A stretch of 64,000 nt of DNA, from contig QJNS01000102.1 in the NCBI GenBank assembly GCA_004154925.1, positions 62,001-126,000 on the forward strand. The letters are read 5' to 3'. The stretch comes from Monosporascus cannonballus. Taxonomy: Eukaryota > Ascomycota > Sordariomycetes > Xylariales. Positions 11,805 to 25,005 of this stretch are shown here, piece after piece. The position numbers were made by a program, and so were the translations under genes. Position 1 is the first letter of the stretch. Each line of letters starts with the position of its first letter. The notes beneath the pieces are model-generated. The model saw only the letters and a list, made by a program, of their open reading frames with translations, was not told the DNA's origin and did no database searches.

Positions 11805-14800
11805 AAATTCGGTGAGCTTGATCGAGCCGTTAGTATTAAAGGATATTTTTAAAATGTCACTAAAATATAACTTTTTAAATAATTTACATATAATTTTATA
11901 TAAGATTAATAAAACAATTTATTAATATTAGGTAATACACAGTATATAATTAAAAATTAAGTAATTATAATCTTAAAAGTATTATAACTGTGTAATTAAA
12001 AATTACTAATTACGATTATTAATAATAAAAACCTAAGGATTACGTCTGCTTTATAGAATAAAGCTTTCGACGTTTTAGAAATTAACTTATTTCTTTAATC
12101 GCATATAATTTACAAACCGACAATTTGTCTAAAAAAACAATTAAATCGTAAAAATTAATATACGTTTCTATATAGCTACCGACCGTAAAGTTCTATAAAC
12201 TAACATAATACCTACCTAATAACATTACTTAAATAATTGCTTAACAGCTATCATAAATAAATTATCCATTAAATTAATGCTTAACTTTTACTTAAGACTA
12301 CTAATAAATATATTAAGCGAAAAAAAGGAAAAGAATTATAAACTAGGTGATAAATTTCTTAAGGAAATTACGTTCGAACAACGGCCTAATTAGCTAATAT
12401 TATTATCATATTCGTCCTAAGAATGCGAAAATTAGTATATCTCGACGAAATTTAAAAAGACGCAACTGTATGTTTCAAATTATTTTAAAGATATTATATA
12501 GCAACTTAATCTAAGTAAAAATAATTTCCACTCGAACGAAATTATTTAAATTTATCAAGAAAACAAAAAACCAGATTTACTGATCAAACTTAGTTTATAA
12601 CTGGAAAATGTATTTCGTTATTTCGCTAATTTAAGTTTATAAACCAAAATAAAAAAACCTGTTTAATAAGAAACGTCTAAATCTGACCTTATAGCCGTAA
12701 ACGGTAACGAATAAAAATAAAAGATTGACGGCTTCGTTAACCGCAAATTTTATTAATAAAGAAATCTTATCCGTTAAATATTTCGTTAAATAAATAGATT
12801 ATATAATTAAAAACAATAAATAACGTCGTAGAAAAACTATTTTTATTATGATTAACGAAACGGTTACTAAATATAAAATAAAATACTTAATTAACCGGTT
12901 TACGAAATATTAAAAAAGAGAAGTTAATTTGTCTTAATAAACTAAAGATATCGGACAATAAATACGTAATTAGAATTTTTATTTATAAAACAAGACAAAT
13001 ATAATATGAAATAATAGATTTATTCGCTAAATATTTTTTCATAATGAATAATATATATATCTATATATATGTCTACGATTTTATTATTTTATTTTGTTTT
13101 TTATTTTAAACGTTTTAAAAAAGATTAGATTATATCTTACATATAATAATTAATAACTAACATTTTCCTTAAGACGTTTTACGTAATTTAAAAGATGCGA
13201 TCGTCGACATTAAAAAATTTGTATATTTAAAAATATTTTATTATTAAGAGTTTTTGACCTTTTTGTTTAACTTTTGTGTAATTTTTATTTAAATAAATAA
13301 ACTTTTATTTCTTACTCGTCTTTATTATTACATTTAATAAGAAATCCGTTTACCTTATTATACTAAAACATTTGGCATAATAGAATCTTTATAAAATATA
13401 AAGAAAAAAGTATTAAAAATCTTTTTTTTAAATATTTATTCGTTCGGTATTGGAAAAGATGGAATAAACGATTCAATTTAACGAATTTATAAATATACGA
13501 AAACCATATAACGTAAACGAAAAACAACGATAATTTCTATTACAATAATAGAAAATCTACTAATTTTAATAATTTACTTATATCTATTATAGAAAAATAT
13601 TCAAGCTAAAAACCGAATTAATACCGTCATTTATACGAAAGATAAAAAAGTTATAAAGTTTAATTTAAAAGATATAAACGAAACTGACAAAAAAAGGATT
13701 TAGTTATGTGATGAAAAACATAAATATTACTTTTATTTTTAGAAACCCGATAAATTAATATATTATATATAAAATTAAATCGATTTCGTTAAAGGTATAA
13801 TAAACTTTACAGAACTATAAATATTTACGATAATTAATATATATATTTTTCAACGATCCGACTTTAACATGGTTAAGGTATAAAATAATAAAATATTAAT
13901 ATTTTCGAAAACATTTTTTTTATTAATTCCGTCGACGAAAAAATAATAACCATCAAAATTACTCGCATCGACAAAATTATTTTTAACGATAAAACTATAA
14001 ACCAAATATTCGAAAATTGAATTAATAATAACAAAAAACCTGTTAAAATTCGCGGTATTAATAATCATTTTTATCGACAAATCTTTAAGTCCGTTTCTTA
14101 AAATTTTCGTTAATAAAAGTTAAATATCCGGCAAATTTTTCCGGGCTAATAAAGTTACCCGTATCCATAGAAGTTCGAACTTACTGTCCGAAACCTTAAT
14201 TAATAAAACCGTAATACCTGTTAAATTTTTTTATACTGATAAAAGTATCCTCGCTAGAAACTTAATCGCAAAAACTTTTTTTAAAAAAAACTTTAAAAAA
14301 CGCTATTCACTTAATAATATTAATTTCTAATTTAAAAAATGGAAATTAAGTTAACCTTATTTTTTTATTAATAATAGCGAAAAAAAGAATTATAAGAAAA
14401 AAAATAAAAAGCCGCTTAGCCCATTTATTATGTTTGAATTTATTACGAATATAATAAAAACACTTACCTTTTTAATGCAATTATTAAGAAAATCGATTAA
14501 TTTGGTAATAAATCCACGTTTAAAACTTTTACAAATATCTGAACCTAAAATGCGTTCTAAATATCGTAAAACGCGTTTATAAAGCCTATAAAAATACCAA
14601 AAGATACGATAATATAATATCTACTAAAACGGTTATTTTAATTACTAAATATTATAACGTAGAAAGCTATATTAATAATAATATAAATAAATCCTGGATA
14701 GAAATAAGACATTTTAATTTATATTGGGTTATTTTTATCGTAATTAAAACTAATATTACGATTAATAGAAATAATGGTATTTATAATAATAAATTTCTAT

Positions 14801-15059
14801 TTTAAAAAGCTGCTTGTAAACTTCATAAATACTTTGAAAAAAAGTATTTTCAATATAATTAAGGTTATTTTTTCTGATGTAAACTGGACTTTTCAAATTA
14901 TTGAAAAAGAAATTAATAATAAAATCATAATAATTATTAAATTAATTAATGCTAAAATTACGATTATTTCAAAGAGATCTGAAACCCCTTTTCCGCTTAA
15001 TATATTATGTTATAAAATCTTTTACCTAAATTAGAAATTACGAAAAATATTTTTAAAAA
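11805..15059. other. AT-rich RIP-type sequence, unassigned
   Basis: About 3.3 kb of low-GC sequence has short chance frames only, such as 13850-14080 on the minus strand and 14774-15034 on the plus strand. Residual CG dinucleotides and frame fragments suggest an old coding transposon. Copia upstream sequence is one option, because the 3' end of a Copia-like element seems to follow at about 15060-15276. I could not recognise a catalytic motif here. No repeat boundary is visible. Confidence 0.35.
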
Positions 15060-15276
15060 TACTATATAATAAATGATAACGGTTATATAATTATTACACA
15101 AGATAATACAAACTTTTATTATAATTTATATCTATTTATAGAAAATAATAAATGCGTGATTAAATTAATTAAGGAATATATATACGCATTATTGTTTTCA
15201 TAAATACTTACAAAATGATATATTCTATATTAATAATTAAGGATTTTAAAATTTACATTTAATTTTATAGATAAAT
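15060..15276 (+). pseudogene. Possible Ty1/Copia RNase H tail remnant
   Basis: In one plus-strand frame the sequence reads INQGIYIRIIVFINTYKMIYSILIIKDF. This resembles the end of Copia RNase H, where families have a pattern like I-R-Y-V-x-T-x-E-M-I-A-D-x-L-T-K. An upstream fragment (DNDG...) could be the DNQGA block. The match is weak because of heavy RIP-type changes, but it sits directly before a sequence starting TGTTACGG that looks like an LTR. I infer the 3' end of a second Copia family, in plus orientation. Confidence 0.4.
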
Positions 15277-15470
15277 TGTTACGGTATAAGAACAGGAGCG
15301 TAGCTATCACACCACTAAAAGTAGAACGTTATCAGCTCAAACATTGACCGTCTTATTCTGCTCTATATATATACGAGGTGTCACTTAGTACTATGATATA
15401 AATATTAAACGTTAATCGTTTATCCGAACCATTAAGATTAACCGGATTAATCGTAATACCGTACGTTGTA
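15277..15470 (+). repeat. Possible Copia LTR, partly preserved base composition
   Basis: This stretch starts TGTTACGGTAT at 15277 and contains ATACCGTAC near 15456-15464, close to the inverted complement of its start. Its composition is clearly less AT-biased than its surroundings, and a TATATATATACG box lies at about 15365. I found no target duplication and no second copy, so the right boundary is uncertain. Confidence 0.4.
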
Positions 15471-17304
15471 CACTTTTTCTTAAGGAACAAGAACATTTGT
15501 TAAGGATTTTATAATTACGACTATAATAACCGAATTTCCGGCTATGAATAATTAAGAAATTTCTTATATTTTCAAATAAATAGATAATAAAATAAGTGTA
15601 TTTATATAATTAAACGTATATTATAATTAGTTATTTATAATAAATGAAAACTTGCCACCTTACACTTACTTTTTCGTATTATTTTTTCGTCACTTTTTAT
15701 AAATTCTATATAATTTCTAATAAAAACTTATATACTTTTTATATAATAATTATAATAAAAGTATTATAAAAAAGATAAATGAACTAAAGGCTATATTTAC
15801 CAAATTTGAAAGGAATGAAGATTAATTAATTGAATCGTTTAAATTTTACACAAATTTAAGTTTTTTGTAAAATACGTTTTTAGAAAAAATATTAAAAAAA
15901 ATCGAAATGTTTATAAATCATAAAATCATAAAATAGATATACTGATTATATAAGCCAAATTTAAAGCAATTTCAATAAAAGTAATATTTATAATTATATT
16001 TCAAGAATATAAGTTTAAAACTATTTAAGTTAAAATAAAAATAACAGTTTAAAACATTGTTTCAATAAATTAATTTAAAATAATATATATTTTTTTAGAT
16101 AACTTTAAGAAAAACAATATATATATAAACTTTCAATAAACTTTATATAAATTCAAGGATTTACTTTTACTATAATATTGACAATCTTATTTTATTTTAT
16201 AAATAATATAATTTATTATATACTTTTTAAAAAATCCGAATTTATCTTTTAATAAATATCGTAGATTTATTTTTATACAGTTCATCGAGAACTATTTATT
16301 TTTTATCAGGAAAGAGCGTTACGTAAAAGTAATAAATTAATTTTTAAATTAGCATATATAAAAGGTTAAAATGCAATAAATCAGTTTTTCGAATTTAAGT
16401 AATGCAAAATAAATGAAAAAAAGACGGTTTTCCTAATATACAATTTTTATTTTACAAAGTTCACCGTTTATAACAAGATAACTTTAAAATATAAATTAAA
16501 AATATTTAAAACATGAAAGTTTTACTTTATTTATTATATTTATAATTTGTTTTAGTATAAATTATAAAGTATAATTTTATTAAAATCTTCATTGTATCTG
16601 TTAAATAAGTATATTAAAATTGTTAATGAAATAATTAGCTATTTTTACTCCAGAGAGGTTTATAATAATATACGAAAATGTAAATAAAAAAATAAATTGG
16701 ATTAATCGCTAGAAACGCATTATCCGTTAATAATTTTAAAATACAGAAACTTTGTACACCATTTATAATAACCTTTTTTTAAACACATAATTGCATAACA
16801 ATAATTTATCATATAATAATAATAGTTTTTATACTAAATGTTAAATTAGTTGTATTTATATATACGATTAAATAATCTATAAATTTTAAACGTTTATTTC
16901 GTAAATTAAAAGTAAACTTATATTAAACTTAAGAAATCTTATGCGATAATTAATAAGAAATTAGGTTAATAATAAATCCAACAAGATTATTCATATTGAA
17001 ATAGAGTATATTAATGTATAAAATATAAGCTTAAGTTAAAAATAAATTTCTAAATCGTTTAATACAACTTAAATATTTTAAAATTAAATATTTATTATGA
17101 AATTAACGCATTACATTTAAAATAATTAGGCTTATTAAATTATCTTTTAATTTATAAATTCCATAATAAATATAATTAAGAAATTGCAAAAATAAATAAA
17201 ATCCGTTATATTTTAATAAGTTTTGAAAACCAAAATTCTTTAATTTTTTAAAAAGCCATTACTTCTATTCTATTTATACAAGTAATAAATTTAAAATTTG
17301 TCTA
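15471..17304. other. AT-rich sequence, nothing recognised
   Basis: About 1.8 kb dominated by A and T with long TAA/TTA-rich tracts. No open frame, terminal repeat or motif can be supported. It is probably RIP-degraded repeat sequence like the rest of the block. Confidence 0.35.
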
Positions 17305-17395
17305 ATTAGGGCTAGCACCTGCGTGCGTACAAACGCCGTACTATGGATAGGCGTACTATCGATAAGTGTATTTGTTATCCTTTTCTAGTTTAGTT
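17305..17395. other. Small island of normal base composition inside the AT block
   Basis: About 90 bp with GC content well above its flanks contains GGCTAGCACCTGCGTGCG and two related GTACTAT segments around GCCGTACTATGGATAGGC. It could be the surviving end of an otherwise mutated DNA element, since outer ends of other elements here are also spared. I found no partner end and no duplication. Confidence 0.3.
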
Positions 17396-18590
17396 TCTAC
17401 TTTTTCAAAAATATTTAAAGAATTACGTGAAAACGATGTGCTTCTTATAATTACGGTTAACACTCTTTAAAGTATAGAAACAAGAGTATAAAATCAAAAG
17501 CATATACGATAAAAAGCGTTATTTTCGAACGCTTTTACGAAACGTATTGCGGCAGTACGAACGACGACAAAATTACGATTAACGATTAATACAAAAACCA
17601 TTTAAAGAATAAAAAAGTACGTATATCCGAATATAAATATATCTAAAGGTATAACGTTAATAACGATTACTTATAACGGCGTTATAATTGGTATAGTTTA
17701 AATAACTTATAAAAGCGAAAAGTAAATACTTAAAACAAGGTTTAACGTAATATACGTTATACATAAATCGTTAAAACGACGGACGCATCAAATTTATAAT
17801 AACAATCGATATAATAAATGCGAGCGCAAATATAACGAAAGTAAAAACCAATACAAACATAAATAAAATAATGGCGTTTTAATCGTATTTTATAGAATTT
17901 ATGATAATAATAACGGTAATAACATTAACGATAATTTTTATATATATTATACGTATAACTTAAACTTATATAATGAGAGTATTTCAAATATAGAGAAATA
18001 TTAATTACAAATATCGTTAATAGATTTGCGAAAGATTAACCAAGAATAACGATGTTTATATTATTAGAAATAATAATATTAATAATAATAATAAGTTTAT
18101 TTGAAATATTAAGGTTATTATTATTGTTTTTTAATTTAAAGTGTTTACGAAATTATTCTATAAATTAAGAAAAAGAAAAGAAGTTTTTACTCTGCAAAAA
18201 AATAAGCGTGTAAAACGTAAAACATATACTTATTATTTCGCTACTCGTTATCGACATAACAATAAAGAAAAAAAAGCATAATAATAACTTTTTTCTATAT
18301 ATTAAATTTGTAAATAATATGCTTTTTATTAATTAAATTGATTAATTAAAATATTGTTATTATAACTATGGTTTAAAAGATATGAAAATTTATGATAAAT
18401 TAATTAGAAAATATATTTATTTACAAAATACGTCCTAATATTACGGTATTTATATTCATTATTAAGTTTTATAGCATTTTTGAAAAGCCCTATTTTAGCG
18501 TACTTATAGTATATAAAAAGCTTATTAGTTACAGCTCTTTAAAGCTTAACTCTAGTTAGATAAATATTACGTTTCATACTTTATGCCACC
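17396..18590. other. AT-rich sequence between island and Gypsy, unassigned
   Basis: Low-GC sequence with scattered CG-containing segments at about 17480-17900, which read in no single frame. This pattern is compatible with a RIP-mutated coding region of a transposon, but no family signature is visible. Confidence 0.35.
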
Positions 18591-18594
18591 TGTT

Positions 18595-18972
18595 TATAAC
18601 GACTAGGCGGTTTAACCAACTATTGAACCTTAGTCGTACGGGTTTATGTTGGCAGGAGTATTGTGGGAAACTGAGCAATAAATATAGTAATGTATTACGT
18701 CTCGTAATACCAAGGGTGCCTTGGGTAACGATATTATATTACAAACTGGTATTTTCAAGACTATGGAAGTAATTAGCGTATATATATTGGTTTTGGTATT
18801 ACTGTTTATTTTTGCTTAGCGGTGCTTAACGAGATTTTGTTAAATTATTACTTTATATTAATTATTTATATTTAATAGATTTCTATTAAACGCCCGTTAC
18901 GTAACCTAGAAAGGTGGTCCGTATTATTTTTGTTAACCCTTTCCTAAGCCCGGAACTGATCAAGTTATAATA
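18595..18972 (-). repeat. 3' LTR of Gypsy copy B
   Basis: The left LTR of the minus-strand element shares ordered blocks with 37966-38344 and 7487-7860. It is followed at 18973-18990 by GGATTTCCTTTTTTCC, the complement of the polypurine tract that primes plus-strand synthesis. Part of it, from about 18600 to 18720 and near 18890-18960, is only mildly mutated. The start at 18595 is set by homology to the LTR ends of the sister copies; TG at 18591 is an alternative. Confidence 0.75.
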
Positions 18973-19513
18973 GGATTTCCTTTTTTCCTAAATCTTGCCC
19001 TTAAGACTTTATTTTTCTCTGTAAATCTTACCGGTTTTTTACGATATCGGGTCGTATTGCTAAAGGTCGTCGTCAGGTTCTTTTTATTACGCGTCAGCAA
19101 AACCTGCTTCTTATTTTTAACGATTTTAGGTTTAAAGTTATGCTGTATTTTTTGTGTTTTTAAGGGTTAAAAATGCGAAATAATAAAAAACGTTTTTAAA
19201 TATAAAGCTTACGTTAAACGTAATTATTCTTATAATGGAACCGGTATTCTTTTTCCCCCTCTGGAAAATATTCGCGCCGAGAACCAACATTTGGAACGAA
19301 AGAAGGTTTTCGCAAAAAAGCGTTTCTTGAAATTGCAAAACCGTGATCAGCAAAAACTAAATAAGACCATGGCGCGTTTAATTCGTTTTCGGAAATAAAA
19401 GGCTTTTTTTTTCGTTTAAAAGGAATAAAAATAATATAGCGAAAATTGCAATCGTTAAAGGAATTGGAGAAACAAACACGTTAGGAGCAGACCATCGCCG
19501 AGGCTTCCATAGT

Positions 19514-19676
19514 TGTCAGATATAAGGGACATCAGTTGTGTATATATTGATAACTCGTTGCAGGTGCTCTAAAACGCGCCTTGCACTATTAGGTAATCTA
19601 GTCCCGGAATCTATATGTTCTGATTAAAGGGAATTTTCCGTATATGGGGTGCTAAAACACCCCTTAGTAACTAATA
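19514..19676 (-). repeat. 3' LTR of the Copia element
   Basis: 163 bp, with clear blocks shared with 24842-25005 such as AACTCGTTGCAGGTGCTCTA and CCGTATATGGGGTGCTA. Composition is nearer to normal than in the interior. The inner end has mutated from CTGACA to CTAATA. Confidence 0.85.
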
Positions 19677-19689
19677 TACCCCCTTAACG

Positions 19690-22600
19690 CCTTAAAGCAT
19701 TTACGGTATTGATTATCATAATTCCTAAAGCCATAATTATTTATTGCACTTTTCCTCCAGCAATTAAATTTTCTTAATTAGCTAATTCCTTTTTTGAAAT
19801 ATTTTGTAAGGCGTTTTTCCGTTAATCGAAGGTTTTCGTAATATTTTTTAATCTTAATTATTTTTTAAAATACCTAAAGAGTTTACGTAATAAGGGTTTC
19901 GTTAAACCGTTAATTAACATATTGTTCGTAAACGTATAATCCATTTTGATTAAGTTCTTTTTTACGGTTTATCGTAATTAATAATTATATATATTTATAT
20001 ATTATAATTTCGTTATTAATTAGGTAACATTAACGTTAATAAATCGTATAATTTATTAATTATCGTAATATATATTTAATGGCTTTATATTTAAAATAAT
20101 TTTTAATTTTTAAATTAATTAAAAGCTAAATAAAATTCTTTTTATAATTTATATAAATAATAATCATTCCGTTTTTATTATAAAAATTATTATTATCTTT
20201 TGCTTCTTTGCTTATTATCTTATTTTTTTGAATAATTTCATAACGTAAATTTCGAAAGCTTTTCGGTTAATTATATTATTTGCAAAAACGGTATCGTTTT
20301 AAATAACTAATAAGTATTTATTTTTGAATTATAATGCCAACGTTTTAATTATGATTAAATATAATATAATTCGGTCGCCAGCTTTATAATATATGTCGTT
20401 AAAGTTTAATTTAAATCGGCCAAATCGGGATATTATAAAGGATATATCGGGTCGTATATTAATCATTATAAAAAAATAAACCCCATTTTTTTAATATTTA
20501 TTAACAAAATTTAAATAGGGCAAATTATGATTCGGCAATCACTTAATATTATTTATAAGTACTTTTAAGAAATTATTTAACCTTTTTTAAAATATTAGGT
20601 TAATTAATTTATTTATAAAATTATATTAAGATAATCAAATTTTCTTATTAAATTTATTTTTAATTATTTCCATATCGAAAAACTATTATATATTTTTACC
20701 CCTTATTAAAGTATACAGTCTTTATATTTATTCGATTAATTAATAGACGAAATCTTAATCTTTTTCGCAATATATTATAATAATATTATTTATAAAAAAA
20801 TAAATATTTCTTAACGAATAAAATAATTAGGTTTATAAAGAACGGGGCTAAATTTTAACCTTTTAAATGTTTTAATAAAATTCTTCTATTATAACAAAAG
20901 TAGTTCCCTTAATCCATATTATACCTTTTTAATTAAAAGAAATCTTATTACGTTATAGATATTCTAAAGGTGTTTTTATATATATTTTATAAAATAAGTT
21001 AGCATTTATAAAAGCGTTTATAACGTTATATTGCTTAAGTTTAAATCGAACTGTATCGTAATAACGATTAAAATTCGAAACGACATTTTAGTAAAGGTAT
21101 TTACATATATATTGCTAAAGGCGGTTTTAAGTTATTATTTGTTTCGTACGATAAAACGGGCCTTATATTTTTAAAATTAATTATATTTATTAAATTTGTA
21201 AATATATATTTATTTGCATTTCGGAACCTATTTCTTTTAGTAGAAAATTAATTAATAGCTTTTTAACATCGCATGTTTTTATAGCTTTGCAAATAAGCTT
21301 TTTCGGCTTTACAGAATAGTTTTTTTAATAAATATATATTTAATTTTTTTATAGCCTTGCGGCGGTAACAGTAAATTACGCCTATATATCCGGTTTTGTA
21401 ACATAAATACCTTTTTATATATCAAGGTATTATTACTTTTCCGATTAGGATAATGCGTATTTCGGGTAATTAATTTTCTTAAACTTTCGTAATTTACTGG
21501 CCAGTTATTGTACCTATTTATAAAAAGGGCTAAACTTCCTATATTAAATACGGCTTTTTACATTTTATATTCGTTTCGGATAACATTTTCTTAATACCGA
21601 ATATATGGGCCACTTATATTTTCAATCCGTAAAGCATTTTCGTTTTTTATTATCATTTTGGGTTAAACAGTATCCTGGAAATTTAAAACTATTTTTCCTT
21701 TTTTTCGGCGTAATAATTATAATAGTTATTAAGGTAAATATTAATGGCGGTAATGGTTGAAAGGACGGAAATAATTCGAACATAATAGTCGTATAAGAAT
21801 AATTAATCCCTTGCGAATAGGCTTATTTTTCTTTATTTCGTACATATTTTACGTTAATACTTTTTTAAAGTTATTTTTTCTTTTTAGCCTGTAACTGAAT
21901 TATTTTACTTGAGTTTTTATTTTCTTTATGTATAAATTAAATAGTTATTATTTTAATTAGATATTTTTACTTATTGAAATAACTTTTATAATTTTTTATA
22001 ATATACAGAAAATTATTTTGAAATTTGTAATATTATCTCAAAAAATGTTTTTTTATTAAATTATATCTTTTAAATAGCACTAATTTTATTAATTGGTAAG
22101 TTTCAAATCTCGTAAATATTTGTGAATTAGTAACCGACGAAATAATTAATTTATATTTTAAAATGTACATTTTAAAAGTTTTGGTTTTTTATGGCGGTAA
22201 TTATCATAACGTAAGTTATTTAGCCGTATATTCGTAAATGCGCTTATTAAAACTTTTAATTAAATATTATAATAATACTTTTATATGTCAAGTAAATATA
22301 ATAAACTTTATATAGGCTTTACCAAAAAAAACGGATTTCAAAGTACGATTATATAAATATATTGCCGTTTTAAAAATATATATAATCAAAAATAAAAGTA
22401 ATTTGACGCCAATTCGTATTATAATTACTTTTTCTTTAATTATATCTTTTAAACGTTTTATATCCCCGTTTTAAGCCTAAGTATATAATATTAAAGGTTT
22501 AAGTTTAATATTAAAAAAAGCGACTAAAATATATTTCGAAATTAATAATTTTTCATAATTTCGTTATTATATTCGTTTACTTATAAAAAACTTTGTTTTA

Positions 22601-24800
22601 ATTCTTTAACATTCCAAAGAAATATCGAAACGTTATAATATGTATATTTTGCGTTCGGTTTTCAAGTAAATATCTTAAATAAAATCTAAATATTTGTCGG
22701 TAGCAAATATAACGTATTTACATTTTTCAGGGTTTTCTTTAAAATTTATAAAATCAATAATAATTTTTTGTCCTAAATAGGTTATTCCCTTTTTTGGCTT
22801 ATAGCATATTAGCCTTTTAGCTTTCGCTTTGCTATATATTTAATATTTACTTATTATAAAACCCTTTAAGCGGATTTCTTTCGTATATAACAGTAATTAA
22901 GCAATTATTTCTGGTCCTAGATATCTTAATTTTAAGTATTATATAATGCCGTTATCGATTTGTAATAATCTTATTATTTACGAATTAACGTTTTATATAT
23001 AAATTTCTAAAATTACATAAATAACTATTACGTTAATATTGTCGATAGCGAATTAATTAAATTGATTTATTGACATAACAATTACTTAATTATATTTATC
23101 TCGAATAAAAATATTAATTTTTCGGTTATTTTATTAATAAATCTTTTCCGGAACTGCCCGAAAAATACCAAATTATATACGAAGCTTTTGCAATATGCTA
23201 TATCGTATAAACGTGATATTCTTATACCGCTAAGGTTTTGAAAAATTATATTAACCTTTCCGTACCCCTTAATCGGAACGAAGCTATTATCTGCGTATAT
23301 CCTATCATCTTATACGGTATATTTAAAGTTCAAAAATCTGCTAATTAAATTAAAAGTATATATCGCAAACCCTTAGTTCAAAATAATTAAATTTCTTCAG
23401 GGGTAAAATAAGGTGCTTATAACGTTATATTAATCAATTATTTAAAAATATATTAATATTTGTTTACTCTTTTTAAAAGTTAATTTATCTTTTATATAAT
23501 ATGTTTTTATATAGTTTTCAATAAGCGGTCGATTTTTTTCTTTAAAAACTGATCGGCCGAAATTCGTTCTTAAATATATATTACTACTTCATTATTAAAA
23601 CCAAAATTTTCTAGACCTTTCTTAAAAATATACAATAACAATTAGATAATATATAATAATTAATCAGGTATGTTTTACAACGGATACCCTATACGTTTTA
23701 TTCCTAACGTTTTCGCTTATTACCACGTCGGTCCATATAAAAATCTCCATAATTACCTCGTTTCGGCCCACGGCTTAAAGTTCTTCTTTATAGTTAAAAG
23801 TTAATATTATTGGGACTTTCTTAATTAAAATCGTCCTAATTAAGAAAATCTGCAAATATTTCGTAAAATATTAAAAACGGTACCTTAATATTCCTTAACC
23901 ACTATTACAAGTTCGTTATAATCCAATAATTTAATAAAATTATTATTACTTCCTAATAACTAATCGTACTATTATTGATCTCGGCCTTTTTTACTATCTA
24001 GAAAATAATTGTCCAAATTCCGATAATAAAAGCTAATACTATACATAAATCGTTAACCTATACAATTATTATTTTCGTTGCCGAAATACCATATCGTTAT
24101 TTCTGGGCCATAATCTTTTGCCATTTTACGATTTATTCGTTTAATATTTTTTTTGCTAATTTCGAGGCTTATTTTAACCGTTCTAGGTATTCCTATTAAA
24201 TATTAATTAAAATTTTGCTATCGTACATTTTGCCGGATTCGCCCAAACTGGCGTACCATTTTCGTAAATTCTTTCCTGAAAAAAAGCTGGTTTTTTTAAT
24301 CGCTAAAAATACCGATTGTAAAACTTATTTCGTAAGGTCGTTAATACTTTTCCAAAAAATATCGTACTTCCAATTCTTATAAATATACGCCATAAAATCC
24401 TGATTATAAGTTTATTTACTTTCGGTCGTTATCTTACAGGCATTCGTTAATTAATTAATATAATCGATTTTTTTAGTAGCTTTTCCGGAGAATATAAATA
24501 TACATAAAACACCACTTAGAGTATTAGTTCGTATCGTATAACGGATTTATCTCTTTAAATCAAAGGCTATATTAGATTCTATAAATCTAATAAGCTATTA
24601 AAACTTTTAATTAAGATCGATATAATTCTAAATATCGAGCGCGTATGCTTTAAATTAGAACTCGCCTTTGAAACGATCCCAGTCCTTAGGTCTTTTATAA
24701 ATAACGGAAAACGTTAACGGTACGGTCGTTATTATTATTATTGGCGTATTTCGATAATTATAACTAATATACAGCTTATATCATTTTAACAGCAGCTAAT
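19690..24800 (-). pseudogene. Degenerate Copia gag-pol
   Basis: On the minus strand a gag segment near 24660-24690 reads PKDWDRFKGE. The reverse transcriptase segment near 20955-21030 reads NVINAFINANLFYKIYIKTPLEYL, matching the Copia pattern D-A-V-N-A-F-x-N-A-x-L. A segment near 20765-20800 reads FFINNIIII, where YVDD would stand, so the catalytic aspartates have become asparagines. No domain is free of stops. The intact polyprotein would supply capsid, protease, integrase and reverse transcriptase, in that Copia-specific order. Confidence 0.75.
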
Positions 24801-24841
24801 CAATTAATATATGCCTTAATTAAGCGAATAAGATTCTTAAT

Positions 24842-25005
24842 TGTTAGATATAAAGGATATTAATTGTATATATATTAATAACTCGTTACAAGTGCTCTAA
24901 GACGCGCACTGCACTTTTAGGTAATTTAATCCCAGAACATATATGTTCCTATCAGAGGGAATCTTCCGTATATGGAGTGCTAGAGCACCCCCTGGTAGCT
25001 GACAA
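24842..25005 (-). repeat. 5' LTR of the Copia element
   Basis: 164 bp, ending CTGACA at 25005 next to the ATAGC target duplication. On the coding (minus) strand it starts TGTCAGCTACCAGGGGG. Differences from the other LTR are mostly transitions, consistent with RIP after insertion. Confidence 0.85.

Larger units (their letters stand above)
19514..25005 (-). mobile_element. Ty1/Copia LTR retrotransposon, minus strand, RIP-degraded, nested in Gypsy B
   Basis: A 5492-bp element with LTRs at 19514-19676 and 24842-25005. Termini are TGTCAG and CTGACA inverted repeats. It is flanked by ATAGT at 19509-19513 and ATAGC at 25006-25010, a 5-bp duplication differing by one C-to-T change. Orientation follows from minus-strand gag near the right LTR and reverse transcriptase near the left one. 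The Gypsy sequence is continuous across it when compared with the truncated copy at 7861-8400. Size and short LTRs suit Copia. Confidence 0.88.

Noticed and set aside
11581..11925. 114-codon ATG-started frame
   Set aside because: It is the C-terminal part of a dead Pogo-type transposase that runs out through the right inverted repeat, not an independent gene.
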